Assembly: GCF_000220705.2 (NCBI RefSeq)
Contig: NZ_CP023202.1
Coordinates: 2,728,001-2,792,000, forward strand
Origin: Streptomyces xinghaiensis S187
GTDB taxonomy: Bacteria > Actinomycetota > Actinomycetes > Streptomycetales > Streptomycetaceae
DNA length: 64,000 bases
Direction of reading: 5' to 3'
In this document: one piece after another, positions 18,320 through 26,987 of the stretch
Layout of the letters: every line of letters begins with the position of its first letter
Numbering within the stretch: position 1 is the stretch's first letter
Program-made: the position numbers and the translations under genes
Notes under the pieces: generated by a model
Told to the model about the DNA's origin: nothing
The model's database searches: none
What the model saw: only the letters and a program-made list of their open reading frames with translations

Positions 18320-19141
18320 TCAGGACCGGCTGTTCTTGTGCAGATCGGCCTCGATGCCCGCGGCGGTGTCCAGCAGGACCGGCACCAGGTCCTGCCGGAT
18401 CGACTCGGGGGTGGCCCGGCTGGCGTGGGTGGAGACGTTGATGGCCGCGACCACGCGCCCCTGCTCGTCGTGGACCGGCGCGGCGACCGATATCAGGCCG
18501 AGCTCCAGTTCCTGGTCGACGATGCTCCAGCCCTGGGCGCGCACCGTCTCCAGCTCGGCCGCCAGGTCCTCCCGGGAGGTGATCGTCCGGGGGGTGAGCC
18601 GGGCGAGTGCGGCGCGCTCCAGGAACGCCTCCCGCTCCGCGGGCGGGAGCCCGGCGAGCAGGACCCGGCCGAGGGAGGTGGCGTAGGCGGGGAACCGGGT
18701 GCCGATGCTGATGGACACGGTCATGATCCGGCGGGTGGGCACGCGGCTGACGTACACGATGTCCTCGCCGTCGAGGACGGCCGCCGAGGAGGACTCGCGC
18801 ACGGTGGCGACGAGCTGTTCGAGGTGCGGCGCCGCCACGTCGGCCAGCGAGAGGCTGGACAGATACGGGTAGCCCAGGTCGAGGACCCGGGGGGTGAGGC
18901 GGAACAGCCGGCCGTCGGAGCGCACGTAGCCGAGATCGGCCAGGGTCAGCAGGAAGCGGCGGGCCGCGGCCCGGCTCAGGCCGGTGGCCTTGGCGACCTC
19001 CGTGAGGGTCAGTTCGGGTGTCTCGGCGCTGAACGTCCGGATCACGGCGAGGCCGCGTTCCAGCGACTGGACGAAGTGCGGGCCGCGCCCGCCGTCCGGG
19101 CCGCCGTCCGTACCGCTGCTGTCCGTACCGCTGTCCGTCAT
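18320..19141 (-). CDS. IclR family transcriptional regulator
   Basis: 273 residues. The N-terminal winged helix has 'SLERGLAVIRTFSAETPELTLTEVAKATGLSRAAARRFLLTLADLGYV'. The C-terminal effector domain has 'APHLEQLVATVRESSSAAVLDGEDIVYVSRVP', 'GTRFPAYATSLGRVLLAGLP' and 'LGLISVAAPVHDEQGRVVAAINVSTHASR'. This is the PcaR/PobR-like branch, which usually senses aromatic or small organic acids. It follows the ABC transporter genes by 54 bases in the same direction and probably controls them. AAGGAG precedes the ATG. Confidence 0.93.
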   Translation of the reverse strand: MTDSGTDSSGTDGGPDGGRGPHFVQSLERGLAVIRTFSAETPELTLTEVAKATGLSRAAARRFLLTLADLGYVRSDGRLFRLTPRVLDLGYPYLSSLSLADVAAPHLEQLVATVRESSSAAVLDGEDIVYVSRVPTRRIMTVSISIGTRFPAYATSLGRVLLAGLPPAEREAFLERAALARLTPRTITSREDLAAELETVRAQGWSIVDQELELGLISVAAPVHDEQGRVVAAINVSTHASRATPESIRQDLVPVLLDTAAGIEADLHKNSRS

Positions 19142-19195
19142 CGTTCTCCTTGCCCCGTTGACCTGCGCGGATCCCGCGCAGATCCCGGGCGGACG

Positions 19196-20128
19196 TTAGG
19201 ACTTGGCCGATTCCGGTGTCAAGCCGGAGCTTTTCACCGTCTTCGCGTCTTCTCCGGACTCTCCGGGCTCTCCGGCTGCCCCGGATTCTCCGGCCTCTCC
19301 CCCTCCTCCGGGCGCCGCGCCCTTTCCGTGTCCCGCGGTTCCGCTCCCCGGCTCCGGCGCGGCGCCGTTCTTCGCGCGCTGGATCTGCTCGTAGACGTGG
19401 GCGCGCAGTTCGCCGAAGCGGGCGCTGGAGCGGGTGTGCAACTGGTCGCGCTCGTCGGGGAGGTCGATGACGAGTTCCTCCTGCACGACGGTCGGCGACT
19501 TGGAGAGGATGATCGTCTTCTGGCCGAGGTAGACGGCCTCGTCGATGTCGTGGGTGACGAAGAGCACCGTGACCCCCAGCTCGTGCCAGAGCCGGCGGAT
19601 GAGGTCCTCCAGTTCGGCGCGGGTCTGCGCGTCGACGGCCGCGAACGGCTCGTCCATCAGCAGCACCTGTGGCTCGTACGCCACGGCGCGGGCGATCGCG
19701 ACGCGCTGCTGCATACCGCCGGAGAGCTGCCAGGGGTACGCGTCGCGTGCCTCGGAGAGGCCGACGAGCTCCAGCGCGTGGTCGACGAGTTCCTCGCGGC
19801 GCGCCCTGGACATCTTCTTGCGGCGCAGCGGCAGGCCCACGTTGTCGTGGACGTTCATCCAGGCGAAGAGGGAGCGGCCGTATTCCTGGAGGACGACGGC
19901 CATGCCCTCCGGCGGTCCGGTCACGGGGCGGCCCCGCAGCAGCACCTCGCCGCCGGTCGGGGCGAGCAGCCCGGCCATGCACTTGAGCAGGGTGGTCTTG
20001 CCGCAGCCGGACGGGCCGACGAGGCAGACGAGTTCGCCGGGCGCGATGTGGAAGGTCAGGTCGCGGACGGCCTCGACGGTGCGGCCGCGGGCGGTGTAGG
20101 TCTTGCGCAGACCTCGTACGTCGAGCAT
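19196..20128 (-). CDS. ABC transporter ATP-binding protein, SsuB/TauB family
   Basis: 310 residues; energises import of a sulfonate/nitrate/taurine-type solute. Walker A is GPSGCGKTT, the Q-loop region is 'VVLQEYGRSLFAW', the signature is LSGGMQQRVAIARA, Walker B is VLLMDEPF and the switch His is in 'LFVTHDIDEAVYL'. ATG at 20128 is chosen because AAGGAGG lies just before it; the in-frame ATG at 20170 lacks this. The last 55 residues are a Gly/Ala/Glu-rich tail. Last transport gene of the operon before the IclR gene. Confidence 0.93.
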   Translation of the reverse strand: MLDVRGLRKTYTARGRTVEAVRDLTFHIAPGELVCLVGPSGCGKTTLLKCMAGLLAPTGGEVLLRGRPVTGPPEGMAVVLQEYGRSLFAWMNVHDNVGLPLRRKKMSRARREELVDHALELVGLSEARDAYPWQLSGGMQQRVAIARAVAYEPQVLLMDEPFAAVDAQTRAELEDLIRRLWHELGVTVLFVTHDIDEAVYLGQKTIILSKSPTVVQEELVIDLPDERDQLHTRSSARFGELRAHVYEQIQRAKNGAAPEPGSGTAGHGKGAAPGGGGEAGESGAAGEPGESGEDAKTVKSSGLTPESAKS

Positions 20129-20166
20129 CGACGCCTCCTTGGGGGAAACGGGCAGCCGGCCGCCGG

Positions 20167-20946
20167 TCATGACGACCTCTGGGCCCGGCGCAGGCCGTGG
20201 TACCAGGCGAGGGCCCGGTTCTCCACGAGCCGGAAGAGCAGGGAGAGCAGGAATCCGAGGATGCCGAGGAGCAGTACGCCGCTCCACATCTCGGGGATGG
20301 CGAAACTGCGCTGGAACTGGACGACGGTGAAGCCGAGGCCGTTGCTCGCCGCGAACATCTCGCTGATGACCATGAGGATGATCCCGATGGAGAGCGCCTG
20401 GCGCATACCGGTGACGATCTGCGGTCCGGCGCCGGGGAGCAGGAAGTGCCGGAGCCGGGCGAAGCCGGTGATGCCGAAGGCGCGGCAGGTGTCGCTCAGG
20501 ACCTCGTCGGCGGAGCGGACGCCCTCGACGGTGTTGAGCAGCACCGGCCAGAGGCAGCCGCTGGCGATCACGAGGACCTTCATGGTGTCGCCGATGCCCG
20601 CGAAGAGCATGATCACCGGGACGAGGACGGGCGGCGGGATGGCCCGGAAGAGTTCCAGGACCGGTTCGAGGACGTCGCGCACGGCCGGCTTGGTGCCGAT
20701 GAGCACGCCGAGCGCGATGCCCGCGGCGGAGGCGAGGAGATAGCCCTCCGCGAGCCGGACGAGGCTGGGCAGCACGTCGGTGGCGAGCCGCTCCCCGGTC
20801 CAGACGGTGCCGAAGGCGGCGAGGATGTCCCGCAGCGCGGGGAAGTAGAAGTCGGTGCTGTCCGCCGTGGTGAACCACCAGACGGTGAAGAGGACGGCGG
20901 GCAGGCCGAGGACGGTCAGCGCCCGTTTGGCGGCCGACAGGATCAC
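20167..20946 (-). CDS. ABC transporter permease, SsuC/TauC family (second permease)
   Basis: 259 residues with about six membrane helices. BPD_transp_1 features: 'LVRLAEGYLLASAAGIALGVLIG', 'LFRAIPPPVLVPVIMLFAGIG', the cytoplasmic EAA-type loop 'AFGITGFARLRHFLLPGAGPQIVTGMRQALSIGIILMV' (19-residue core) and 'LGILGFLLSLLFRLVENR'. GTG at 20946 with AAGGAGG upstream; GTGA overlap with the preceding permease gene. It probably pairs with that permease as a heterodimer. Confidence 0.92.
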   Translation of the reverse strand: MILSAAKRALTVLGLPAVLFTVWWFTTADSTDFYFPALRDILAAFGTVWTGERLATDVLPSLVRLAEGYLLASAAGIALGVLIGTKPAVRDVLEPVLELFRAIPPPVLVPVIMLFAGIGDTMKVLVIASGCLWPVLLNTVEGVRSADEVLSDTCRAFGITGFARLRHFLLPGAGPQIVTGMRQALSIGIILMVISEMFAASNGLGFTVVQFQRSFAIPEMWSGVLLLGILGFLLSLLFRLVENRALAWYHGLRRAQRSS

Positions 20947-21761
20947 GGTGCCTCCTTGCCGCGGACCGACTGGTGCCAGAAGAGGGTGCGCCGCTCGACC
21001 GCGCGGGCCGCGAGGTTGATGGCCACGCCCAGCAGTCCGGTGACGAGGACGAGGGCGTAGACCTCGGGGACGGCGCCGGAGTTCTGCGCGACGGCGATCT
21101 GCTTGCCCAGGCCCGGGGTGCCGATGATGAGTTCGGCGGTGATGGCGAGGACGAGCGCGACGGCCGCGGCCAGCCGCACCCCGGTCATGACGTAGGGCAG
21201 GGCCGTGGGCCACAGCACGTACCGGACGCGGCCCCAGCGGCCGAGCCGGTAGCTGTGCGCGGTGTCGTCGGCGACCGGGTCGACGTCGTGGACCCCGGCC
21301 AGCACCTGGACGAGGACCTGCCAGAAGGCGGCGTACACGACGAGCAGCAGGGTGGAGCGGAGGTCGGTGCCGTAGAGCAGCACGGCCACCGGGATGAGCG
21401 CCACGGACGGGATCGGCCGCAGGAACTCGATGGTGGAGGCCGTGGCCGCGCGCAGCACGGGGACGGAGCCGATCACGATGCCGAGCACGACGCCGGCGGC
21501 GACGGCGACGGCCAGGCCGAGCGCCCAGCCGGTCAGGGTGTCGCCGAGCGCGGTCCAGAATCCCGGCTCGCCGAGAAGCTGGGTGAACGCGCCGAGGATG
21601 GAGGTGGTGGTGGGCAGGTAGTCGGCGGAGACGAGGCCGGTGAGCGGCAGCACCTGGAGCAGCGCGGCCAGGCCGGCGAGCCCGGCCAGGCCGCGCAGCA
21701 CCGGGCCGAGGCGGCCGGGGCCGGCCGGCCTCGTCTCCCCGGGCAGGGTGGTGGAGGTCAT
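20943..21761 (-). CDS. ABC transporter permease, SsuC/TauC family (first permease)
   Basis: 272 residues with about six hydrophobic helices: 'LAVAVAAGVVLGIVIGSVPVL', 'FLRPIPSVALIPVAVLLYG', 'LVVYAAFWQVLVQVLAG', an EAA loop around 'LGRWGRVRYVLWPTALPYVMTGVRLA', and 'YALVLVTGLLGVAINLAARAVERR'. It starts inside the stop of the binding-protein gene (ATGA). It is clearly different in sequence from the second permease; two distinct permeases in an Ssu/Tau-like operon suggest a heterodimeric channel. Confidence 0.92.
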   Translation of the reverse strand: MTSTTLPGETRPAGPGRLGPVLRGLAGLAGLAALLQVLPLTGLVSADYLPTTTSILGAFTQLLGEPGFWTALGDTLTGWALGLAVAVAAGVVLGIVIGSVPVLRAATASTIEFLRPIPSVALIPVAVLLYGTDLRSTLLLVVYAAFWQVLVQVLAGVHDVDPVADDTAHSYRLGRWGRVRYVLWPTALPYVMTGVRLAAAVALVLAITAELIIGTPGLGKQIAVAQNSGAVPEVYALVLVTGLLGVAINLAARAVERRTLFWHQSVRGKEAP

Positions 21762-22729
21762 CGGAAGAGAGCGTCCAGATCCGGGGCCTTGGTGAATACG
21801 CCGTCGTTCTTGCCGAGTTCGGCCAGCTTCTCGATCGAGGCACGGTTGGCCTCGGTGGGCCAGCGCGGCAGGGTCAGGGACTTCGCCAGCTCGGCGTCGA
21901 TCTTGGTGTAGGTGGCGAGGATGTCGCGGACCTCGTCGGGGTGTTCGTCGGCGTACCGCAGGGACTCGTTCATCGCCTCGGTGAACTTCTTCACCAGCTC
22001 CGGGTCCTCCTTGGCGATCTCGGCGGAGGTGAAGTACGTGGCCACGGTCAGGTCCGGGGCGGTGTCGACGAAGTTGGAGGCGATGACGCGGGCGCCCTGG
22101 GCCTTGGCGATGGAGAGCGCGGGCTCGACCAGCCAGGCGGCGTCGACCCGGCCCTCGGAGAGGGCGGCGGGCATCTGGTCGAAGGCGAGTTCGGTGAACT
22201 CGATGTCCCCGGGGTCGCCGCCGGCCTTGCGCACCGACTCACGGACGGTGGTGTCGCCGATGTTCTTCAGCGTGTTGACGGCGACCTTCTTGCCGGCCAG
22301 GTCCTCGGCCGACTTGAGCGCGCTGTCCTCCGGGACCGCCACGCCGCCGAAGTCGGCGCCGTCCTTGCCGGTGGAGGCCACGCCGTTGGCGACCGACTGG
22401 ATCGGCACGCCCTTGGAGTGGGCGACCATCAGCGAGGTCACGTTGGAGAAGCCGAACTGGAACTGGCCGCTGACCACGCCGGGCACGATGGCCGCGCCGC
22501 CCTGGCCGCTCTCCAGCGTCAGGTCGATGCCCCGGTCCTCGAAGAAGCCCTGCTTGTCGCCCAGGTAGATCGGGGCGACGTCGAGGATCGGGATGACGCC
22601 GACCTTCACCTGCGCGGTGCCGCCGTCCCCCGCCTCGGCGTCGTCGCCGGAGGAGGCCGAGGAACCGCATCCGGCCAGCGCGACGGCGGTCGCCGCCGCG
22701 ATGACGAGTCTGGAAAGCCGGTGGTGCAT
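21758..22729 (-). CDS. ABC transporter substrate-binding lipoprotein (NMT1/SsuA-like)
   Basis: 323 residues. The lipoprotein signal 'LSRLVIAAATAVALAGCGSS' places the lipidated Cys near residue 21. The mature protein has the periplasmic-binding fold of sulfonate/nitrate/pyrimidine-precursor receptors: 'VGVIPILDVAPIYLGDKQGFF', 'GVVSGQFQFGFSNVTSLMVAHS', 'LAGKKVAVNTLKNIGDTTVRE' and 'LSEGRVDAAWLVEPAL'. First gene of the operon; GGGAG precedes the ATG. The ligand cannot be read from the sequence. Confidence 0.92.
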   Translation of the reverse strand: MHHRLSRLVIAAATAVALAGCGSSASSGDDAEAGDGGTAQVKVGVIPILDVAPIYLGDKQGFFEDRGIDLTLESGQGGAAIVPGVVSGQFQFGFSNVTSLMVAHSKGVPIQSVANGVASTGKDGADFGGVAVPEDSALKSAEDLAGKKVAVNTLKNIGDTTVRESVRKAGGDPGDIEFTELAFDQMPAALSEGRVDAAWLVEPALSIAKAQGARVIASNFVDTAPDLTVATYFTSAEIAKEDPELVKKFTEAMNESLRYADEHPDEVRDILATYTKIDAELAKSLTLPRWPTEANRASIEKLAELGKNDGVFTKAPDLDALFR

Positions 22730-23031
22730 AAGGACTCCCGGGTGTGAGGGGCCGGCGGAGACCGGTGACCCTGTAGTTGTTCGCTATGCGCACGAGTGTG
22801 CGGAGAGTGAAACGAACGTAGGCTGTGCATCGGAAGGCGTCAATGGGTGCGGCAGAGCCGTTTCCGAACCGCCGCCCGACGTCCGCCCGACGCCCGTCCG
22901 GATGTCCGTCCGATGTCCGCCCGCCGCCGGATGTGCTGCCGGAACCGCGGCGGACCCGTCGTGATTGGCCCGTGCACAGAGCGGTGAAATGGCCCATACA
23001 CCTGAGCCACTCGGCTCGTACCGTTCCTGTC
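22730..23031. promoter_or_regulatory. Divergent control region with an inverted repeat
   Basis: About 300 bases between the transporter operon (minus) and the AhpD-like gene (plus). It contains CGCAC-N4-GTGCG at 22789-22802, about 60 bases before the binding-protein start. This is a reasonable place for an IclR-type operator. The part nearer the plus-strand gene is a stretch of CGTCCGATGTCCG-like near-repeats (22875-22925). No gene is seen. Confidence 0.4.
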
Positions 23032-23622
23032 ATGACGAACACGACGACGGAGACGCAGAGCCGCACGGACGGCACCGGGGGCACGGACGGCGCGGGGGCC
23101 GGGAGCGGCGCGGCACCGGCCGGCACGGCGGAGGGCAGGGCAGCGGGCAAGGCGGGGGGCAGCCTCGGCGGGCCCCGGATGAACCTGCCCAAGCTGGCCC
23201 CCGGCGTCTACCGGGCCATGGTGGCCCTCGACCGGGCCGCCTCCGAGGGCGTGGACCCGGTGCTGGCCGAGCTGGTCAAGATCCGCGCCTCACAGCTCAA
23301 CCACTGCGCCTTCTGCCTGGACATGCACATCAAGGACGCCCGCGCGGCCGGTGAGCGCGAGGACCGCATCTACCTGCTGAACGCCTGGGAGGAGGCCACC
23401 GGCTACTACACGGAGCGGGAAAGGGCGGCACTCGCGCTCACCGAGGCGGTCACCCTGCTTCCCGGCGGCGTCCCGGACGAGGTGTACGAGCGGGCCGCCG
23501 GGCAGTTCGAGGAGGCCGAACTGGCCCAGCTCATCGCGCTCATCCTCACCATCAACGCCTGGAACCGGATCGCCGTGACCACCCGGGCCCTGCCGGGCGT
23601 CTACCAGCCGGGCCGCCACTGA
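23032..23622 (+). CDS. Carboxymuconolactone decarboxylase/AhpD-like protein
   Basis: About 196 residues from ATG 23032. The first 50 are a Gly/Ala/Thr-rich tail; the fold begins at MNLPKLAPGVYRAM. The AhpD-type redox motif is intact: Glu in 'LAELVKIRASQLNHCAFCLDMHIKDA', with CxxC four residues before the His. This indicates alkylhydroperoxidase-like activity in oxidative stress defence rather than lactone decarboxylation. A shorter start at the internal ATG near 23179 is possible. It ends in a strong shared terminator. Confidence 0.88.
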   Translation: MTNTTTETQSRTDGTGGTDGAGAGSGAAPAGTAEGRAAGKAGGSLGGPRMNLPKLAPGVYRAMVALDRAASEGVDPVLAELVKIRASQLNHCAFCLDMHIKDARAAGEREDRIYLLNAWEEATGYYTERERAALALTEAVTLLPGGVPDEVYERAAGQFEEAELAQLIALILTINAWNRIAVTTRALPGVYQPGRH

Positions 23623-23652
23623 CGGCCCCCGCGGCCGGCGCCTCCCGCAACG

Positions 23653-23700
23653 ACGGCGCGGGCCGGGCCACCGGTCTCCCGGCGGCCCGGCCCGCGCCGT
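23653..23700. terminator. Bidirectional hairpin terminator
   Basis: Perfect 17-base arms, 23653-23669 and 23684-23700, with a 14-base loop that can pair further (CCGG..CCGG). It lies between the convergent AhpD-like and betaine-binding protein genes. Confidence 0.8.
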
Positions 23701-23768
23701 CTTCCGCACCCCGGCGGCTCCGCGGCCGGCGAGGGCTCGCGGAGGCGGGGGTTACGGCATCGCAGGGG

Positions 23769-24731
23769 TTACGGCATCCAGGCCTTCCAGACGTCCGGGT
23801 TGGCCTTCGTCCACTTCTCGGCGGCGGCCTCCGGCGACATCTTCTCGCCCGCGATCATCTTCGCGATCTCGTTCTGCTGCTCGGTCGTCAGCTTGAGGTT
23901 CTTCAGGAACTCGGCCGCCTCGCCGCCGTTCTCGGCGAAGTCGGCGTTGAGGAACTTCTGCAGCGGGGTGTCCGGGTAGGCGCACGCGACTTTCTTCGGG
24001 TCCTTGTCGCAGCCCTCCTTGTACTCCGGCAGCTCCACCTCGACCAGGTCGATCTCGGCGTTCAGCCACTGCGGGGTCCACCAGTACGTCAGGAAGGGCT
24101 TCTTGTCCTTGACGTTCTTCCGGATCTCGGTGATCTGCGCGGCCTCGCTGCCCGCGTAGACGGCCTTGAAGTCCAGGTCCAGGTTCTTGATGATCGCTTC
24201 GTCATTGGTGACGTAGTCGGGCGAGCCCTCCAGGATCTGGCCCTTCGAACCCGTCTCCGAGGTGCTCAGCTCGTCGGCGTACTTGTTGAGGTTCTTCCAG
24301 TTGGTGACGTCCGGGTTCTCGTCGGCGAAGTACTTGGGGACGAACCAGCCGATGTGCCCGGTGACGCCGAGGTCACCGGCCCGGACGACGGTCTTCTTCT
24401 CCTCGATGTACTTCTGCTCCTGCTCGGGGTGGCCCCAGTCCTCCAGGATGGCGTCGATGTTCCCCTTGCTGAGCGCGTCCCAGGCGAGGACCTCGCCCAT
24501 CTGCTGCGCCTTGACCTTGTAGCCGAGTTCGCTCTCCAGCAGGTGCTTGGCCACGGCGACGTTCGCCTCGGCGCCGACCCAGGACGGCACGGTGAGCCGG
24601 ACGGTCTTCTTCCCGCCGCCCGCAGAGTCCGGCGCGCCCGTGTCGGCGGCGCCGCACGCGCTGAGCAGCAGCATCCCGCCCGCGACGGCGACGGCGGTGG
24701 CGGTTCTGCGGGTTCGTTCGGTGGTGCGCAT
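23769..24731 (-). CDS. Glycine betaine/choline ABC transporter substrate-binding lipoprotein
   Basis: 320 residues, OpuAC/ProX family. The lipobox is LLLSACGAA. The mature protein has 'VRLTVPSWVGAEANVAVAKHLLESELGY', 'LSKGNIDAILEDWGHPEQE', 'GHIGWFVPKYFADENPDV' and 'FLTYWWTPQWLNA'; the Trp/Tyr-rich segments usually form the aromatic cage for the trimethylammonium group. ATG 24731 has AAGGA upstream; ATG 24749 is an alternative. Last gene of the betaine locus and the extracellular receptor for its permease. Confidence 0.92.
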   Translation of the reverse strand: MRTTERTRRTATAVAVAGGMLLLSACGAADTGAPDSAGGGKKTVRLTVPSWVGAEANVAVAKHLLESELGYKVKAQQMGEVLAWDALSKGNIDAILEDWGHPEQEQKYIEEKKTVVRAGDLGVTGHIGWFVPKYFADENPDVTNWKNLNKYADELSTSETGSKGQILEGSPDYVTNDEAIIKNLDLDFKAVYAGSEAAQITEIRKNVKDKKPFLTYWWTPQWLNAEIDLVEVELPEYKEGCDKDPKKVACAYPDTPLQKFLNADFAENGGEAAEFLKNLKLTTEQQNEIAKMIAGEKMSPEAAAEKWTKANPDVWKAWMP

Positions 24732-24826
24732 AAGAGGTTCCTTATCCATGGGTGCGTGAACAGCGTTGGTGCGTGAGGCGCGTGAAGACCGCTGGTGCGG
24801 GAGCGCCGTGCGGCGGCCGGCGGTGG

Positions 24827-26884
24827 TCAGGTGTCCTTCCGCCGGGCGGTGGTGGGCTGGGTGACCCGGTCCAGGACCAGGCCGAGGCAGACGATGGCCG
24901 CTCCGGCCACCAGTCCGACGCCGAGGTCACCGCGCGACAGGCCGTAGACGACGTCGTAGCCGAGGGCTCCGCCACCGACCAGGCCGCCGACGATGACCAC
25001 GGCGAGGACGAGGACGATGCCCTGGTTGACGGCCAGCAGCAGGGCCGGGCGGGCCAGTGGCAGCTGCACCTGGCGCAGCAGCTGGGTGCCGCTCGCCCCC
25101 AGGGAGCGGGCGGCCTCCACCGCGGCGGGGTCCACCTGCCGCAGCCCCTGGGCGGTGATCCGGACGACGGCGGGGAGCGCGTAGACCACGGCCGCGACGA
25201 TGGCGGCGACCCGGCCGACCGCGAACAGCGCCACCACCGGGATCAGATAGACGAACTGCGGCATCGTCTGCATGGCGTCGAGGACGGGCCGCAGCGAGCG
25301 GTCCACCCAGGGGACCCGGGCCGCGAGGACGCCCGTGGCGAAGCCGAGCAGCAGGGTCACCACCAGGGCCGCGAGGACCTGGGACAGGGTGTTGAGGGAC
25401 TCCGGCCACACCCCCATGACGCCGATCGCGGCCATCGCGAGCACCGCGGTGAGCGCGGTCCGCCAGGTGCCCACCGCCAGGGCGAGCGCGGCGACCAGCA
25501 GCAGGACCAGCCACCAGGGCAGCGCCACCAGGCCGTCGTGCAGCGGGTTCAGCACCCAGTCGGTGAAGGCGCCCGCCCACACCTCGGTGCCGCCGACGAC
25601 GGGCAGGCCGTCCCGGAGCTGCGCGATGACCGAGTTCTTGAAGTCGTTGACGGCCGGTGAGATGTCGTACGTCCACGCCGCCGGCCACTCCGCGGTGGTC
25701 AGGAACCGGCCCGCCACCGCCAGGGCGGCCGTACCGGCGACGACCGCGGCCCAGGCGGCCGGCCCGCGCAGGAGACGCGGCCCGGCGGTGCGCCCGGTGT
25801 CGTCCAGCCGCGCTCCGGCCGCCGCGGTGGTGCGGTCCAGCCAGATCGCGATGAGGACGATCGGGATGCCGGCGGCGAGCGCCTGGCCGACGTCGACGGT
25901 CGACAGCGCCTGGTAGATCTCCTCGCCGAGACCGCCGGCTCCGACCAGCGCCGCGATGACGACCATGGACAGCGCCATCATGATCGTCTGGTTGAGGCCG
26001 AGGAGCATGTCCTTGCGCGCCAGCGGGATGCGGACGGTCAGCAGCCGCTGGAGCGGGTTCGCGCCGAGCGAGGCCGAGGCCTCCAGCACCGCCGCGTCGG
26101 TGCCGCGCAGCCCGAGGGCCGTGAGACGGGCCATCGGCGGCGCGGCGTAGATGACGGTGGAGAACAGGGCGGCGGGCGTGCCGATGCCGAAGACCAGCAC
26201 GAACGGCAGCAGATAGGCGAAGGCCGGGAGCACCTGCATGGTGTCCAGGACCGGGCGCAGCAGCCGGTGGACGCGGTCGGAGAGGCCGGCGGCCAGCCCG
26301 AGCAGCACACCGATGACGGCCGCCACGGCCACCGCGACGATCATCAGGGCCAGGGTCAGCACGGCGGGTTCCCACATGCCCAGCAGTCCGCAGGCGGCGA
26401 AGGCCCCGAGGGCGGTGGCGGCGGTCCGCAGCCCCTTGCGGTGCGCGAGGCCGCCGGCCCGCCAGGCGAGGAGGACCCCGCCGGCGGTCACCCCGAGCCA
26501 GCCCAGTGACAGCAGCAGCTGGTACACCGCGTCGACGGAGGCGGTGGCCGTGTTGCTGAGGTGCAGGAGGAAGTACAGGAAGAGGGGGTGGGTGTCCCGG
26601 TTGTCGATGATCCAGTCGCTGAGCCCGTTCAGCGGCTCCGAGAGCTCGGCCCGGAGCGCGGCCGGCCAGGTGCCGGTGAACTCGGTCGCGGCGGCCAGGG
26701 ACAGCAGGACGAGCAGGACGGCGGCGAGCATGACCGCCTTGCCGGCGGGCAGGCGGGGCAGACGGGCGACGGCTGCCCCGGTACGCCCGGCGGTGCTGGT
26801 CTTCTCCGGCTGCCCGGGCTCCCCCGGCGGGCCGCCGGTGCCGGGGCCGGCCGGTGCCGTGGCCGGGGAGGTGGTCGCGCTCAT
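24827..26884 (-). CDS. Glycine betaine/proline ABC transporter permease, two permease domains fused
   Basis: 685 residues, about twice a normal OpuAB/ProW subunit. Two BPD_transp_1 domains follow each other. The first (about 130-330) has 'LAWRAGGLAHRKGL', 'PVLDTMQVLPAFAYLLPFVLVFGIG' and 'LEASASLGANPLQRLLTVRIPLARKDMLLGLNQTIMMAL'. The second (about 440-675) has 'PVLDAMQTMPQFVYLIPVVALFAVG' and 'VEAARSLGASGTQLLRQVQLPLARPALLLAVNQGIVLVL'. One chain thus supplies both halves of the channel. There are 103 bases to the ATPase gene upstream. The frame is clean throughout, so it is a genuine fusion. Confidence 0.92.
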   Translation of the reverse strand: MSATTSPATAPAGPGTGGPPGEPGQPEKTSTAGRTGAAVARLPRLPAGKAVMLAAVLLVLLSLAAATEFTGTWPAALRAELSEPLNGLSDWIIDNRDTHPLFLYFLLHLSNTATASVDAVYQLLLSLGWLGVTAGGVLLAWRAGGLAHRKGLRTAATALGAFAACGLLGMWEPAVLTLALMIVAVAVAAVIGVLLGLAAGLSDRVHRLLRPVLDTMQVLPAFAYLLPFVLVFGIGTPAALFSTVIYAAPPMARLTALGLRGTDAAVLEASASLGANPLQRLLTVRIPLARKDMLLGLNQTIMMALSMVVIAALVGAGGLGEEIYQALSTVDVGQALAAGIPIVLIAIWLDRTTAAAGARLDDTGRTAGPRLLRGPAAWAAVVAGTAALAVAGRFLTTAEWPAAWTYDISPAVNDFKNSVIAQLRDGLPVVGGTEVWAGAFTDWVLNPLHDGLVALPWWLVLLLVAALALAVGTWRTALTAVLAMAAIGVMGVWPESLNTLSQVLAALVVTLLLGFATGVLAARVPWVDRSLRPVLDAMQTMPQFVYLIPVVALFAVGRVAAIVAAVVYALPAVVRITAQGLRQVDPAAVEAARSLGASGTQLLRQVQLPLARPALLLAVNQGIVLVLAVVIVGGLVGGGALGYDVVYGLSRGDLGVGLVAGAAIVCLGLVLDRVTQPTTARRKDT

Positions 26885-26987
26885 GCCGCCGCCCCCTGTG
26901 GGGCACGGGCCGGGCGGGCCGGCCGGAGCCGGGGGCGGGGCCGGGGCCCGGCCGTCCCGGGCAGGTGCCGGGTCGCGGATCGCGGTC

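Noticed and set aside
24827..26884. Sequencing or assembly artefact joining two permease genes
   Set aside because: The frame is continuous, with a normal linker and no internal start or stop remnants, and such fusions are known in betaine transporters.
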